64,000 nucleotides of DNA, from NCBI RefSeq assembly GCF_947492965.1, contig NZ_CANLOZ010000006.1, forward strand, positions 248,001-312,000, given 5' to 3'. The position numbers were made by a program, and so were the translations under genes. The notes below the pieces were generated by a model. The model searched no databases. It was not told the DNA's origin and was given only the letters and a program-made list of their open reading frames with translations. Shown in pieces: positions 43,379 to 52,846 of this stretch. How positions within the stretch are numbered: the first letter of the stretch is position 1; every line of letters begins with the position of its first letter. This DNA comes from an uncultured Aquimarina sp. Lineage in GTDB: Bacteria > Bacteroidota > Bacteroidia > Flavobacteriales > Flavobacteriaceae.

Positions 43379-44422
43379 TTATAAGTCTTGAACAAGCAAC
43401 CAGGCACGGCGATCTTCCTGTTTTTTGATGTTTCGAAGGGCTTTTAATGCCTCTAAACGATTTTCGAAGCTATAATACACTACTTGATGAAGACCATACT
43501 TGTTTACACCGATCAAACGAGCATCAAAACCTTTTGATTTTAACTTGTTTACCTTTTTAGTAGCATTGGCCTTTATTCTATATGCACCAGCAACAATATG
43601 ATATTTTGATGAAGAACTCGAAGTAGTTTCTTTAGTAGTTAAATCTTTAACGTCAGTATCTTCTTCAGCTTTTATAATATTTAAATTAATAGCAGGTAGT
43701 GGACTAGCAATTTCGAAAGTAGCTTCTTGAATTCTATTTTCAATCTCCTTTTCAGCATTAACAATAACACGATCATTTTCTAAATTGGTCTGGGTGTTAA
43801 CCTGCTGTAACGCTAAAGAACCGATAACTGCACCAAAAACTAAAATAGCGGCGTATTTTAAATATGGGCGTTGACGTCTTTTTTCTGGTGTAAACGCGAT
43901 AGGAGTAGTTTCTTCAATAGCTTCAACTTGCTCTTTATAAGTTTCTCTTACAACCTCAATAGTTGATGTTTCAGGAAGCGCAGCCTTGATTTTCTCTTCT
44001 CTAATAATCGAAGGAGATATGAAAGAATTTAAACCAAAAGCTTCTGCCAGATAATTTGTTTCTTGTGAAGGCTCAAATTGAACCGTATTTTCTACAGAAG
44101 TGTAAAAAGAACCGATTCCTTCTAAATCAATACGATTACCAGCGGACATTTTATCGTTTAACCATAAAACATAACGCTGAATTTTTGCTACAGCATCTGT
44201 ATAGGATATGTTTTCGGCTGTAGCCATATAATTAGCTAAAAGACCGTCATTATTTCGTAATTGGCTATTAAAAGAAATTATTTTTTGAGGAGGAAAAAAA
44301 GCATGAGTAGCTTCTTGTATCATAGCAGGCTGACGCTTTGTTAAAAACGCACCAAAACCTGGTAAGATCACACATTCGTATCTATATAATAATTCACTTA
44401 TGTATTTTGCCGTATTATTCAT
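43379..44422 (-). CDS. HU-CCDC81 and SPOR domain membrane protein
   Basis: 347 residues. The N-terminal CCDC81-type HU-like region (about 1-130) has YISELLYRYECVILPGFGAFLTKRQPA and GIGSFY. One membrane helix follows (about 190-208, YLKYAAILVFGAVIGSLAL), then a low-complexity linker and a C-terminal SPOR domain (about 270-347, KYHIVAGAYRIKANATKKVNKL) that binds denuded peptidoglycan. The layout links a cytoplasmic HU-like domain to the septal cell wall. Its place beside dprA and a thioesterase is, as far as I know, common in flavobacteria. Confidence 0.88.
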   Translation of the reverse strand: MNNTAKYISELLYRYECVILPGFGAFLTKRQPAMIQEATHAFFPPQKIISFNSQLRNNDGLLANYMATAENISYTDAVAKIQRYVLWLNDKMSAGNRIDLEGIGSFYTSVENTVQFEPSQETNYLAEAFGLNSFISPSIIREEKIKAALPETSTIEVVRETYKEQVEAIEETTPIAFTPEKRRQRPYLKYAAILVFGAVIGSLALQQVNTQTNLENDRVIVNAEKEIENRIQEATFEIASPLPAINLNIIKAEEDTDVKDLTTKETTSSSSSKYHIVAGAYRIKANATKKVNKLKSKGFDARLIGVNKYGLHQVVYYSFENRLEALKALRNIKKQEDRRAWLLVQDL

Positions 44423-44520
44423 TATCCCCTCTCGTAAATGCTATCTATTTATTTTTGATAAATCCTATTCCGAAATTATTAGGAATTGAATCTTCAAAAT
44501 TTGGTTGTTTTTGAGTATAT

Positions 44521-44528
44521 CAAAATTA
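44521..44528 (-). promoter_or_regulatory. -7 element for the HU/SPOR gene
   Basis: Read on the minus strand it is TAATTTTG, an exact TAnnTTTG match about 100 bases before the HU/SPOR start, in the 197-base gap shared with dprA. I see no clear -33 TTG, so the assignment is tentative. Confidence 0.35.
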
Positions 44529-44619
44529 AAAAAAATAGACGTTACTAATAAGTAGAAGCTTTGATTTTATTAACATTTTTGATTTTTTTCGTTTCTTGTA
44601 CTGACTTATAATAAATTAG

Positions 44620-45723
44620 ATGACCGAAGAAAAAATTATTGCCTTATTAACGCTGAAGAAAACACCTAATCTTGGAGATAGTTCGATTAAAAAATTGATT
44701 AGAGAGATCGGTTCCGCTGAAGAAGTACTGAAAGAAAAGCGAACTAATTTGTTGAAGATTGATGGTATTGGAAGTGTAAAAATTAAGGAGATAAACAATA
44801 AAGAAAATAGAATAGCCGCAGAGAATGAATTACAGTTTATGCTGGATAATGACATTCGATACACCGCTTATGATGAAATTGAATATCCCGAAAAACTGAA
44901 GTATTGTTTAGATGGACCAGTAGTGCTTTTTAGCAGAGGTACTATTGATATTAACAATAGAAAAATTATCAGTATTGTCGGAACAAGAAAGGTGACAAGT
45001 TATGGAGTTCGTTTTTGTGAGGAGTTAATTGAAACACTCGTTCCGTTAAATCCAGTAATTATATCTGGTTTTGCTTATGGTGTGGATATTACAGCTCATA
45101 AGGCAGCGGTAAAGCATGGTTTACAAACAATAGGTTGCCTAGCTCATGGATTAAATCAGATATATCCCAAAGCACATAAAAAGTATGTGAAGCAAGTTGA
45201 AGAAAACGGTGGTTTTTATACTGATTTTTGGAGCACAGATACCTTTGACAGAAAGAATTTCTTAGGTCGTAATCGGGTGATAGCGGGTGTAAGTGAAGCT
45301 ACTATTGTGATCGAAAGTGCTAATAAAGGCGGTTCTTTGGTAACAGCAGAAATTGCTAATTCTTATAATAGAGATGTTTTTGCAGTACCAGGACGAGCGG
45401 GAGATCCGTTAAGTGAAGGATGTAATACGCTTATTAAAACACAAAGAGCGCATATGTTAACCAGTGCTGCGGATTTAATTTATATGCTTAATTGGGAATT
45501 AGAAGAGAAAGTACAACCAGCTATACAAAGACAATTGTTTGTAGAACTAGAGGAAGATGAAAAGAAAATATATAATCTCTTAAAAAATAATGGGAAAGAG
45601 CTATTGGATGTGATTGCGTTACAGTGTGAAATTCCAACGTTTAAAGTAGCTTCTACCTTGTTAAATATGGAACTTAAAGGAGTAATCAGACCATTGCCAG
45701 GAAAATTGTTTGAAGCTGTTTGA
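44620..45723 (+). CDS. dprA: DNA-processing protein DprA
   Basis: Loads RecA on incoming single-stranded DNA during natural transformation. 367 residues: a helix-hairpin-helix type N-terminus (about 1-70, LLKIDGIGSVKIKEI), a Rossmann-like core with SIVGTRKVTSYG, SGFAYGVDITAHKAA and NRVIAGVSEATIVIESANKGGSL, and a C-terminal winged helix (about 300-367). All key motifs are intact. It is 15 bases before the DoxX-type gene. No other competence gene lies in the window. Confidence 0.95.
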   Translation: MTEEKIIALLTLKKTPNLGDSSIKKLIREIGSAEEVLKEKRTNLLKIDGIGSVKIKEINNKENRIAAENELQFMLDNDIRYTAYDEIEYPEKLKYCLDGPVVLFSRGTIDINNRKIISIVGTRKVTSYGVRFCEELIETLVPLNPVIISGFAYGVDITAHKAAVKHGLQTIGCLAHGLNQIYPKAHKKYVKQVEENGGFYTDFWSTDTFDRKNFLGRNRVIAGVSEATIVIESANKGGSLVTAEIANSYNRDVFAVPGRAGDPLSEGCNTLIKTQRAHMLTSAADLIYMLNWELEEKVQPAIQRQLFVELEEDEKKIYNLLKNNGKELLDVIALQCEIPTFKVASTLLNMELKGVIRPLPGKLFEAV

Positions 45724-45738
45724 TTAAAATAACAAGAA

Positions 45739-46689
45739 ATGAAGAAAAAATTAAGAGTAAATAAATCGACGATTCTTTATTCTTTGAGATTGATTTGTAG
45801 ATACTTTGTTGCATTGATGATGTTTTCGTATGCTTCTGCAAAAATCTGGGGAACTCAGTTTTCTTCGGATTTGAGTATAGGAGAGAGTACAGTTGATAGT
45901 CTTAATGGATTTAGATTAACTTGGTACTTTTATGGATTTTCTAAAACATATGGAATGCTAATAGCTGCAGCCCAGATTATTGCAGCAATTCTATTGTTAT
46001 TTAGGAAAACTGTCAGGATGGGAACAGTACTTTTATTGTCATTTATGGTTAATATCCTAATGTTGGATATTTTCTATGGAATAGATGCGGCAACACCGAT
46101 GGCAATGCTATTAACTGCAATGGGAATATTTCTTTTACTAAGTGATTGGAGGGCTTTTAAGGCCTATTTTCTGAAAGAGGAATTAGAAGTTAATGCCTAT
46201 AAAGAAGAGCTTCCTAAAAAACTTACAAGAATTCATTGGTTTAAATATATTTTAATCCCGATAATGTTTTTGACTATGTTTTTTGGGATATATGCATTAA
46301 AAGAAAACTTCATGAAAAAGAATGAATTTTTTGGAGAATGGAAAGTTGAGCATTCTTGGTCAACTCATAAGATCGACAAAATATATTTTGAATTAAATGA
46401 TAAACTGGTAGTGGTTGATACATTGGGAAATGTATATAGAGGTAAAATAAATAAAGAAGAGAATGAAATAAACTTAAAGGCAACTCATTATTCTAAATCT
46501 CTAAACAATTTTATCAAAAGAAATACTAAGGCTACCAAGAGTAAGGAAGAGAGAATGAGATTAACCAAATTGTTCCATGAATATAACAATACCGAACGTT
46601 TCAAGATGAATTTGACGTATCAATTTATTGAAGATACTCTTTACATAAAAAATAAGGACATGAAACTAAAACTAGTTAAAGTTGATTAA
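45739..46689 (+). CDS. DoxX-like membrane protein with C-terminal soluble domain
   Basis: A 316-residue protein. Four membrane helices (about 12-150) resemble the DoxX/DoxD four-helix bundle (RYFVALMMFSYASAKIWG, GMLIAAAQIIAAILLLFRKT). A fifth helix (about 172-192) is followed by a basic beta-rich tail (about 200-316, FFGEWKVEHSW). The tail looks like a lipocalin-type or DUF-type soluble domain, but I cannot name it. The function is unknown. Its stop overlaps that of the convergent SGNH gene by 4 bases. Confidence 0.65.
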   Translation: MKKKLRVNKSTILYSLRLICRYFVALMMFSYASAKIWGTQFSSDLSIGESTVDSLNGFRLTWYFYGFSKTYGMLIAAAQIIAAILLLFRKTVRMGTVLLLSFMVNILMLDIFYGIDAATPMAMLLTAMGIFLLLSDWRAFKAYFLKEELEVNAYKEELPKKLTRIHWFKYILIPIMFLTMFFGIYALKENFMKKNEFFGEWKVEHSWSTHKIDKIYFELNDKLVVVDTLGNVYRGKINKEENEINLKATHYSKSLNNFIKRNTKATKSKEERMRLTKLFHEYNNTERFKMNLTYQFIEDTLYIKNKDMKLKLVKVD

Positions 46690-47396
46690 TTCATTACCAA
46701 AATTCCTTGAACTACGGGAAGTATTTCTTCTACCCATAAACGATATTGATTGGCACTTGGGTGCAGATTATCTGTAGCTAAAGCACCTTCAGAATCACCA
46801 AGATTTCTAGAAATTGAAGTAACATCTATAAAGGGTATTTCCTGAGCCTCACACTGTTGTTGAATGTATGTATTATAGATATCTATTTCTTCTGCAATGA
46901 CATCACTATTATTAGATCCAAAAGGTGTTACTCCATAATCTGGTATAGACACAACAAAAACCTTTTTTTTATTTCCATTGGCTAATGAGATAGCTTTATT
47001 TAGTAGAAGATTAAATTCTGATTCAAATACAGTAAAGTCTATTCTTTGAAATTGATTATTTACTCCAATAAGTAGGGAAACAATATCATAGTTTCCAGGA
47101 TCTTGTGTTTCTATAGCGGATAATAAATTACTAGTGGTCCATCCGGTTTGCGCAATAACCTTTACCTCTTCAATTTGTTGGGTTTCTGAAGTAAGAACAT
47201 TTTGTAACTGAAAAGGCCAACTTTCACTTTCTGTAACTCCTTGTCCGATAGTGTAAGAATCTCCTAGCGCCAAAAATGAAAATCTCTGGATTTCTTCAGG
47301 CTGTTCTTCTTCCTCTATTGTAATCTGCAAAGTTTCATCAGAAGAACAACTGAAAATAGACACGAAAAGTAACAAGAAGAGAATATATTTATTCAT
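46686..47396 (-). CDS. SGNH/GDSL-family esterase lipoprotein
   Basis: A 236-residue lipoprotein with C17 in SIFSCSSDE. SGNH blocks: catalytic Ser in LALGDSYTIGQG, a Gly region, Asn in LLIGVNNQF and Asp/His in TDNLHPSANQY. It is predicted to hydrolyse ester bonds on lipids or acetylated glycans in the outer membrane or outside. It is last in the minus-strand series that begins with gpsA, though 61 bases separate it from the DUF3667 gene. Confidence 0.9.
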   Translation of the reverse strand: MNKYILFLLLFVSIFSCSSDETLQITIEEEEQPEEIQRFSFLALGDSYTIGQGVTESESWPFQLQNVLTSETQQIEEVKVIAQTGWTTSNLLSAIETQDPGNYDIVSLLIGVNNQFQRIDFTVFESEFNLLLNKAISLANGNKKKVFVVSIPDYGVTPFGSNNSDVIAEEIDIYNTYIQQQCEAQEIPFIDVTSISRNLGDSEGALATDNLHPSANQYRLWVEEILPVVQGILVMN

Positions 47397-47457
47397 AGAA
47401 AATTACTTTTTACTAAAGTTACCAACTCTCGGGCTCTTTAAGGAACTTTTGAAAATT

Positions 47458-48162
47458 TTATTTACTTATAAGTACTAGAATAAATGGAACCATGTAGAAA
47501 AGAATATACGAAAAAAATACTGAGAAAAACGCCGCTACAAATATCTCAAATCGTTCGCCTTTTTTCTGAAATATCATAAAATTAAGAATGATGAGATAAA
47601 GAAAAACAAACGGATCATAAACCACTGGTAATCTAAAAGGGATAAAAGTGAGAATCCCTAATAAAGTAGTGTGGCCATGAATAAAGCAGTTCATAGCTAG
47701 ATGTTCCAGAAAACTAAACTTTTTAAAAAATAATCTTGAAAATATACTAAGGAACAAAATGTTTAGTAGCCAAAAGAATTTTGTGTAGGTACCAATGATT
47801 TTTCCTGCTTCAAAACTATTATTGTACGCAGCTCCTTTAAATTTCTCCAATTCTACTTTTTCTATCCAATGTATTTCGAACTGAGATGTGATTAACAAAT
47901 ACAAGGAGGTAGCAATTAATGCATAGCTTACAGGGTTAAGTACATTTTTTCTTTTACCCAATAAATAATTGAAAATTGTTTTTTTAGGATGTAGAGTGAG
48001 ATGTTTGAGATTAAACAACATTCCTTTATCAATATCCATAAATCTGGACAGGAAATCATTAATTAAGAAAGGTAGTGTAATTTTATCTACAGTTCCTTTT
48101 TGTCCACAGTGCGGACAAAAGTTACCTTCATATTCTGTTCCACAGTTTAAACAACGAATCAA
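47458..48162 (-). CDS. DUF3667 zinc-ribbon membrane protein
   Basis: 234 residues. An N-terminal zinc ribbon, CLNCGTEYEGNFCPHCGQKG (two CxxC knuckles), is followed by the family block TLHPKKTIFNYLLGKRKNVLNP and about four membrane helices. I recognise DUF3667, common in Bacteroidota, of unknown function. It lies 26 bases after the GH3 gene. Its C-terminal end is hydrophobic (FFSYILFYMVPFILVLISK). Confidence 0.85.
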   Translation of the reverse strand: MIRCLNCGTEYEGNFCPHCGQKGTVDKITLPFLINDFLSRFMDIDKGMLFNLKHLTLHPKKTIFNYLLGKRKNVLNPVSYALIATSLYLLITSQFEIHWIEKVELEKFKGAAYNNSFEAGKIIGTYTKFFWLLNILFLSIFSRLFFKKFSFLEHLAMNCFIHGHTTLLGILTFIPFRLPVVYDPFVFLYLIILNFMIFQKKGERFEIFVAAFFSVFFSYILFYMVPFILVLISK

Positions 48163-48188
48163 TTTTACTTTTTATTTTGAATAATTTA

Positions 48189-49286
48189 TTAAATGATCCC
48201 AGCACATACTTTTAAACGCAAAACTTTTTTTATAGATTGTGCGATTTGTTTCTTGTAAGCTGGATCTTCTTTCATGGCTGCAATAATAGCATTTATAGTA
48301 GCATTTTCATTTTGAGGCATTAGTATTAAATCACATCCTGCTTTAGAGGCCAAGAGTGGAGCATTGTCTAAAATAGTAACCGCCTTCATGATATTCAATG
48401 CATCAGAAATAATAATACCTTTAAAACCCATTTCTTCCTTCAGCAATCCTGTAATTATTTTTCGAGAACAGCTAGAAGGTAAACCGTCCGTTCCGTACTT
48501 TTCGTTATTTTGAATAGTAATATGAGCAATCATAATTGATAATACACCATCTTCTATGATCTTTTTGTAATTGGCAACTTCCTGCAATGGTCCATCGATA
48601 TAAACGCTTTGCTTATGAGTGTCGCCCTTCACTAAACCATGACCAGGAAAATGCTTAGCAGTAGCAATAATTCCACCTTCTTGTGTACATTTAATAAATT
48701 GATTGGCTAAAGTGATAACAGAATCTTTATTACTACCATAACTTCTGGATTTTATGGCTTCATTACTAGCGCTAATATCCAAAACAGGAGCATAATTGTG
48801 ATGCACACCAATGGCTCTAAGTTCGGTATTAATAGTATTTACAACCTTGTCGGATTGTGCTTCAGTTTTAATATCTATCGTTTTTCCAACATCTTTTGCT
48901 CCTTTTATTCTGCTAGCAAACAAACTTGGTTCTGCATCCATGCTAAATAACAGTGGAATTGATTTGTTTTTAGTAGAAATTGCATTTAAGGTGTTTATAC
49001 TTTCGGTATGTGTTTTCTTACTTCCTTTTAGAAACACGACACCTCCTATCGAATTACTTTCGGCAAGTTTCTTAACTGTTGCCATAGGTTTGCCTAATTC
49101 TCCTGCCGAAGAAATAATCATTTGCGCTACCTGTTGTCGCTCCGAAAGAGAGCGGTATATAGAATCTACTTTATACTCTAATTCGGAATTATAAGAATAG
49201 AAGTCTTGTAGACTAAACTTTTTAGATTGGGCATTTGTTGTATTAAAAAATAATGTAGAAAAAAAGAGTAGGATAAGATATCGCAT
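48189..49286 (-). CDS. GH3 beta-N-acetylglucosaminidase-like (NagZ type)
   Basis: A 365-residue exported enzyme with a signal peptide (1-19) and a one-domain GH3 barrel. It carries VAQMIIS, GGVVFLKGS, the catalytic-loop block KHFPGHGLVKGDTHKQSV with the Asp-Thr-His dyad used as acid/base by NagZ enzymes, and nucleophile Asp in IISDALNIMKAV. It is predicted to release terminal N-acetylglucosamine from peptidoglycan fragments or chitin-like chains. The signal peptide means periplasmic rather than cytosolic action. Its neighbours are a sulfurtransferase and a DUF3667 gene. Confidence 0.88.
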   Translation of the reverse strand: MRYLILLFFSTLFFNTTNAQSKKFSLQDFYSYNSELEYKVDSIYRSLSERQQVAQMIISSAGELGKPMATVKKLAESNSIGGVVFLKGSKKTHTESINTLNAISTKNKSIPLLFSMDAEPSLFASRIKGAKDVGKTIDIKTEAQSDKVVNTINTELRAIGVHHNYAPVLDISASNEAIKSRSYGSNKDSVITLANQFIKCTQEGGIIATAKHFPGHGLVKGDTHKQSVYIDGPLQEVANYKKIIEDGVLSIMIAHITIQNNEKYGTDGLPSSCSRKIITGLLKEEMGFKGIIISDALNIMKAVTILDNAPLLASKAGCDLILMPQNENATINAIIAAMKEDPAYKKQIAQSIKKVLRLKVCAGII

Positions 49287-49306
49287 AGTATAAGTTTGGG
49301 TTGTGA

Positions 49307-50155
49307 TTAAAATTCAATAGGAACGTCTGTGAGTTGTCCCCATTCTGTCCAGGAACCGTCATAAATCCATAGATTAGTATACCCAGCTAATTGAGCAGCC
49401 AGCAAAATAATACAGGCAGTAATTCCGGAACCGCAGCTAAAAATGAGTTTTTTATTGGCAATATCAAAACCATCAAATATGTTTTTAAGCTGCTCAACTG
49501 GAAGCATTTTTTCTTGCTGAAGAACTTTGGTGTATGGTAAGTTCTTTGAATTAGGAATATGACCACCTTTAAGATCAGATCTTGGTTCTGGTTCTATACC
49601 TAAATACCTTCCGGAAGAACGCGCATCCAATATCAATGTATCTGGATCGTTCATTTCAGATAGGATTTCTTTTGCGTTAACAGTACATTTGGAACGATCG
49701 TTTATTTCGAAATCTCCGATGTTAAACACAGTGTTAGTTGTCTTGTTTTCAGTGGGTAGCTGCTTTTTTTTCCATTCTGGGAAACCACCATTTAAAACTG
49801 CAACATTCATGTGACCCATTCTAGAAAACATCCACCAAGCTCTTGGGCTAGAGTAGATACCAATTGTATCATAAATGATGATTTTAGAATTAGCATTGAT
49901 GCCTAGTTCTTGACAATTTTTTTCAAAAACTTCTGCAGATGGAAGCATATTTGGCAAATGAGAAGCTTGATCAGAAAAAGACTTTTTTATATCAAAGAAT
50001 CGGGTTCCTGGTATCTGAAGATCCTGCGCTAAAGATTCTTTGGATGAAGTTACTTTTTTAATACTTGCATCCAGAATTACCAAATCAGGATGGTCTAAAT
50101 GTTCATGTAACCATTCTACAGATACTATGAGTCCAGGAAGTTGTAATGTTTCCAT
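49307..50155 (-). CDS. 3-mercaptopyruvate/thiosulfate sulfurtransferase
   Basis: 282 residues made of two rhodanese domains (about 10-130 inactive, 160-280 active). The active-site Cys lies in FSCGSGITA near residue 240, the loop type of 3-mercaptopyruvate sulfurtransferases (CG[S/T]GxT). It moves sulfane sulfur from mercaptopyruvate to thiols or cyanide. It starts 3 bases after the NTF2-like gene and is part of the gpsA-led minus-strand run. Confidence 0.92.
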   Translation of the reverse strand: METLQLPGLIVSVEWLHEHLDHPDLVILDASIKKVTSSKESLAQDLQIPGTRFFDIKKSFSDQASHLPNMLPSAEVFEKNCQELGINANSKIIIYDTIGIYSSPRAWWMFSRMGHMNVAVLNGGFPEWKKKQLPTENKTTNTVFNIGDFEINDRSKCTVNAKEILSEMNDPDTLILDARSSGRYLGIEPEPRSDLKGGHIPNSKNLPYTKVLQQEKMLPVEQLKNIFDGFDIANKKLIFSCGSGITACIILLAAQLAGYTNLWIYDGSWTEWGQLTDVPIEF

Positions 50156-50158
50156 ACG

Positions 50159-50620
50159 TTAAGGTTGAAACTTATCTAATAATTTGTTGGTTTGTTGATG
50201 TAGTTTTTTCTTAAAGAAATTGGTACCACCTAACAATTTTCCTTTCCATCCGATAGCTTGTGATGCCCAACGATGCAGATTAAAATCATCAGTATGTTTT
50301 ACGATTTTACCGTCTTTAAATTCAAATTTAGCATCTATGCTATTATGAACTTTTCTGCCTGTTTGACTAAAGGTATACCATGCTTCCCAATGTGCAGATC
50401 CACTTTCGTTATCAACTTGAATATTAGAAAATTCCACTTTTAGATCTTTACCATTCTTGCATAGCATTTGCCACATTTTTTTTGCGCGATCTCCATGAAG
50501 TTGTCCAAAACCAGGATCTTCAAAAACAATGTCAGGGTGATAACAAGATACCATCATATCAGCATTTTGCTGACTTAAACCAGTATAAAAAGTTTCAATA
50601 AGTTCTTTATAGTCTGCCAT
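50159..50620 (-). CDS. NTF2-like/SnoaL-type protein
   Basis: A 153-residue small alpha+beta-cone protein with ELIETFYTGLSQQNADMMVSCYHPDIVFEDPGFGQLHGDRAKKMW, the usual N-terminal half of SnoaL/NTF2-like domains. DFNLHRWASQAIGWKG follows near the end. The family includes isomerases, hydrolases and pure binding proteins, so no substrate can be named. It is 16 bases after gpsA and 3 bases before the sulfurtransferase, so all three are probably one transcript. Confidence 0.85.
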   Translation of the reverse strand: MADYKELIETFYTGLSQQNADMMVSCYHPDIVFEDPGFGQLHGDRAKKMWQMLCKNGKDLKVEFSNIQVDNESGSAHWEAWYTFSQTGRKVHNSIDAKFEFKDGKIVKHTDDFNLHRWASQAIGWKGKLLGGTNFFKKKLHQQTNKLLDKFQP

Positions 50621-50636
50621 TGTTTCTTTAATTTGG

Positions 50637-51632
50637 TTAATCCAGTTTTTCGGCTAATTTCTTAAATACTTTTTTGGGATTCTTATTCTCATATAAGATT
50701 CCATGTACAGCATCAATGATTGGTGTTCGAGTATTTTTATTAGCATCCAGTTCATAGGCAGTTTTTGCAGCATAATATCCTTCGGCAACCATATTCATTT
50801 CCATTTGGGCACTTTTTACCGTATAGCCTTTTCCAATCATATTTCCGAACATTCGATTACGAGAAAAAATGGAGTAACCAGTTACTAACAAATCTCCTAA
50901 ATATGCAGAATCATTGATATTCCGCTTCATCTTGTGAACCTTTTTAATAAATCGCTTCATTTCGCGAATCGCGTTACTCATTAAAACACTCTGAAAATTA
51001 TCACCATAACCTAATCCATGTGCAATACCTGCAGCAACAGAATAAATATTTTTAAGAACTGCTGCATATTCAGTACCAATAATATCATCACTAACTTTGC
51101 ATTTGATATATTCACTACTTAGGTTTTTCGCAACAATTTTTGCTTTTTCCTCGTCGTTAGAAGCGATTGTTAAATAAGAAAGTCTTTCCAGTGCTACTTC
51201 TTCGGCATGACAAGGTCCTGTAATAACTCCAATATCATCAAATGGGATTTGATATTTATCATGAAAATGTTCTCCTACAATTAATCCAGACTCAGGAACA
51301 ATTCCTTTAATAGCAGAAAATATGACTTTGCCTTCCAGTGAAACTGTTAGTTTTTGTAATTCTGTATGTAAAAATGCAGAAGGAATAGCAAAAATCAAGT
51401 AATCAGCATATGCTACTGCTTCATTTATATCATTGGTAAGTTTAAGTTGATCCAGTTTGAATTCTACAGAACTAAGGTAATTTGGATTGTGTTGTTGGCG
51501 TTTTAGATGTTCTAATGCATATACACTTCGCATATACCAACCAACCTGAGGTAAGTTCTCAGTAAGCATTTTTACAATAGCAGTAGCCCAACTACCACCA
51601 CCGATCACAGCAAATTTTAAATCTTTATCCAT
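50637..51632 (-). CDS. gpsA: glycerol-3-phosphate dehydrogenase [NAD(P)+]
   Basis: Reduces dihydroxyacetone phosphate to sn-glycerol-3-phosphate, the first step of phospholipid synthesis. The Rossmann motif is VIGGGSWATAIVKML, with AIPSAFLH, SAIKGI, GPCHAEEVALE and the catalytic block KNIYSVAAGIAHGLGYGDN; SNAIREMKR follows. ATG 51632 gives 331 residues. The longer frame from 51653 adds seven residues with no conserved role. It heads the minus-strand gpsA, NTF2-like, sulfurtransferase and GH3 run. Confidence 0.95.
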   Translation of the reverse strand: MDKDLKFAVIGGGSWATAIVKMLTENLPQVGWYMRSVYALEHLKRQQHNPNYLSSVEFKLDQLKLTNDINEAVAYADYLIFAIPSAFLHTELQKLTVSLEGKVIFSAIKGIVPESGLIVGEHFHDKYQIPFDDIGVITGPCHAEEVALERLSYLTIASNDEEKAKIVAKNLSSEYIKCKVSDDIIGTEYAAVLKNIYSVAAGIAHGLGYGDNFQSVLMSNAIREMKRFIKKVHKMKRNINDSAYLGDLLVTGYSIFSRNRMFGNMIGKGYTVKSAQMEMNMVAEGYYAAKTAYELDANKNTRTPIIDAVHGILYENKNPKKVFKKLAEKLD

Positions 51633-51757
51633 GTAAAATGATTGTGAGTTCAAAAATAAGGAAAATACAAGTCAAATTAAATATCTGATAATCAATTACC
51701 TGTGTTTTTGGCACATGTTTTGGTTCTATTATTATAGAATTGAAAAAGACATAGCTT

Positions 51758-52681
51758 ATGAAGACTTTAAAATTACTTTCGGTTTTTATGTTAGGTTCCA
51801 TCCTTCTAACTTCTTGTGTAGCAGAAGTAGTTGTAGAGGAAGATGTTTTTATAGAAGAGCCTACAATCTCATTAAATCAGTTGCTTAATTCTTATGAAAT
51901 CTGGTATGTAGATATAGAGCGTACACAAGGTAATGGAGAAATCCCGTTTCTTCAAAAGGCTTTTACAGTGTCATTTAAAAATGGAACTTTTTATGCTAAT
52001 AATAACTTGGTAGGTATAGGAAGTAATGGGAATGGTTTTGGATTAGATGTAGGATTTTATAACACTTTTGGTATGGAGGTAGATGTTAGTCATGATATTG
52101 ATGGAACTTATAGCCTTGATGTAATACAATTGTCAAATAATGAAATACGATTGTATGATGGTGTAACCAATACGAGTTATTATCTCATCGGATATCAGAG
52201 AAGCACTTTTGATTACGATAAAGTGTTTTATGATAACATTCACTACTTTTTACATGAGTATACTGTATGGGAAAAGGTCTATACAAGTGAAATTGGGGCT
52301 TTGAATGAGTTTGATAATGAAAATTATCTTCAGTTTTTATACTATGGATCTGGAGATAACTTTAGAAGTTCAGAAGATGTTAATGTGTCTAATATCAACG
52401 ATATATACTATGATTACAATGGATATTATGCTGTAGATGACGTGCCTAATAATTTCTATATGAAAAATTTAACACTTGATTACGATTATTTGGGCAATGA
52501 ATATTTCGAATTAACCGTTATAAATGATAGTAGAATAGAATTATTACACCCTTCTTCTGGTACAATTTATGAATTTGTTGGTAGAGGATATCTACAATTT
52601 AAATCTTCTAAAGATGGTAAGCCATCGCAGAATGATAAAAAAAGATTAAAGAAAGCTGATTTTATGAAGCTTACAAAATAG
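51758..52681 (+). CDS. flavobacterial hypothetical lipoprotein
   Basis: A 307-residue lipoprotein with C20 in ILLTSCVAEVVVEED. The mature part begins with LNQLLNSYEIWYVDIERTQGNGEIPFLQKAFTVSF-like beta strands and ends in a basic tail (KKRLKKADFMKLTK). In flavobacterial genomes this family is often labelled a nicotinic acid mononucleotide adenylyltransferase. I see no nucleotidyl-transfer motif, so that label looks wrong. The function is unknown. It is divergent from gpsA, with a compound terminator 48 bases downstream. Confidence 0.8.
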   Translation: MKTLKLLSVFMLGSILLTSCVAEVVVEEDVFIEEPTISLNQLLNSYEIWYVDIERTQGNGEIPFLQKAFTVSFKNGTFYANNNLVGIGSNGNGFGLDVGFYNTFGMEVDVSHDIDGTYSLDVIQLSNNEIRLYDGVTNTSYYLIGYQRSTFDYDKVFYDNIHYFLHEYTVWEKVYTSEIGALNEFDNENYLQFLYYGSGDNFRSSEDVNVSNINDIYYDYNGYYAVDDVPNNFYMKNLTLDYDYLGNEYFELTVINDSRIELLHPSSGTIYEFVGRGYLQFKSSKDGKPSQNDKKRLKKADFMKLTK

Positions 52682-52729
52682 AAAAGTCGCACTAGACGAT
52701 ATAAATTTTTTTGGTTGGTTATTTAGTTG

Positions 52730-52773
52730 GAAATCGTTCTACAAGAGAAATCTTGTCTGGGCGATTTCTTTTT
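52730..52773 (+). terminator. compound-hairpin terminator after the lipoprotein
   Basis: Outer stem GAAATCG/CGATTTC (52730-52736 and 52762-52768) encloses an inner stem ACAAGA/TCTTGT (52741-52746 and 52751-52756), followed by five T residues. It closes the lipoprotein gene. Confidence 0.7.
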
Positions 52774-52811
52774 AGTGAGAAAGTATTTTACAATAGCAAA
52801 ATGCGTAATCG

Positions 52812-52846
52812 AACTAATCCCGATGTAAATCGGGATCCAATTAGTT
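52812..52846. repeat. bulged palindrome around ATCCCGAT/ATCGGGAT
   Basis: ATCCCGAT, loop GTAA and ATCGGGAT form a perfect 8-base stem. The outer arms AACTAAT and ATTAGTT extend it after a bulge. Palindromes built on TCCCGAT/ATCGGGA are familiar in flavobacterial intergenic DNA, so this may be one copy of a dispersed element. It is also followed by a T run. Confidence 0.55.

Noticed and set aside
51758..52681. Nicotinate mononucleotide adenylyltransferase label for the lipoprotein
   Set aside because: There is no nucleotidyltransferase HxGH motif and the protein has a lipoprotein signal.
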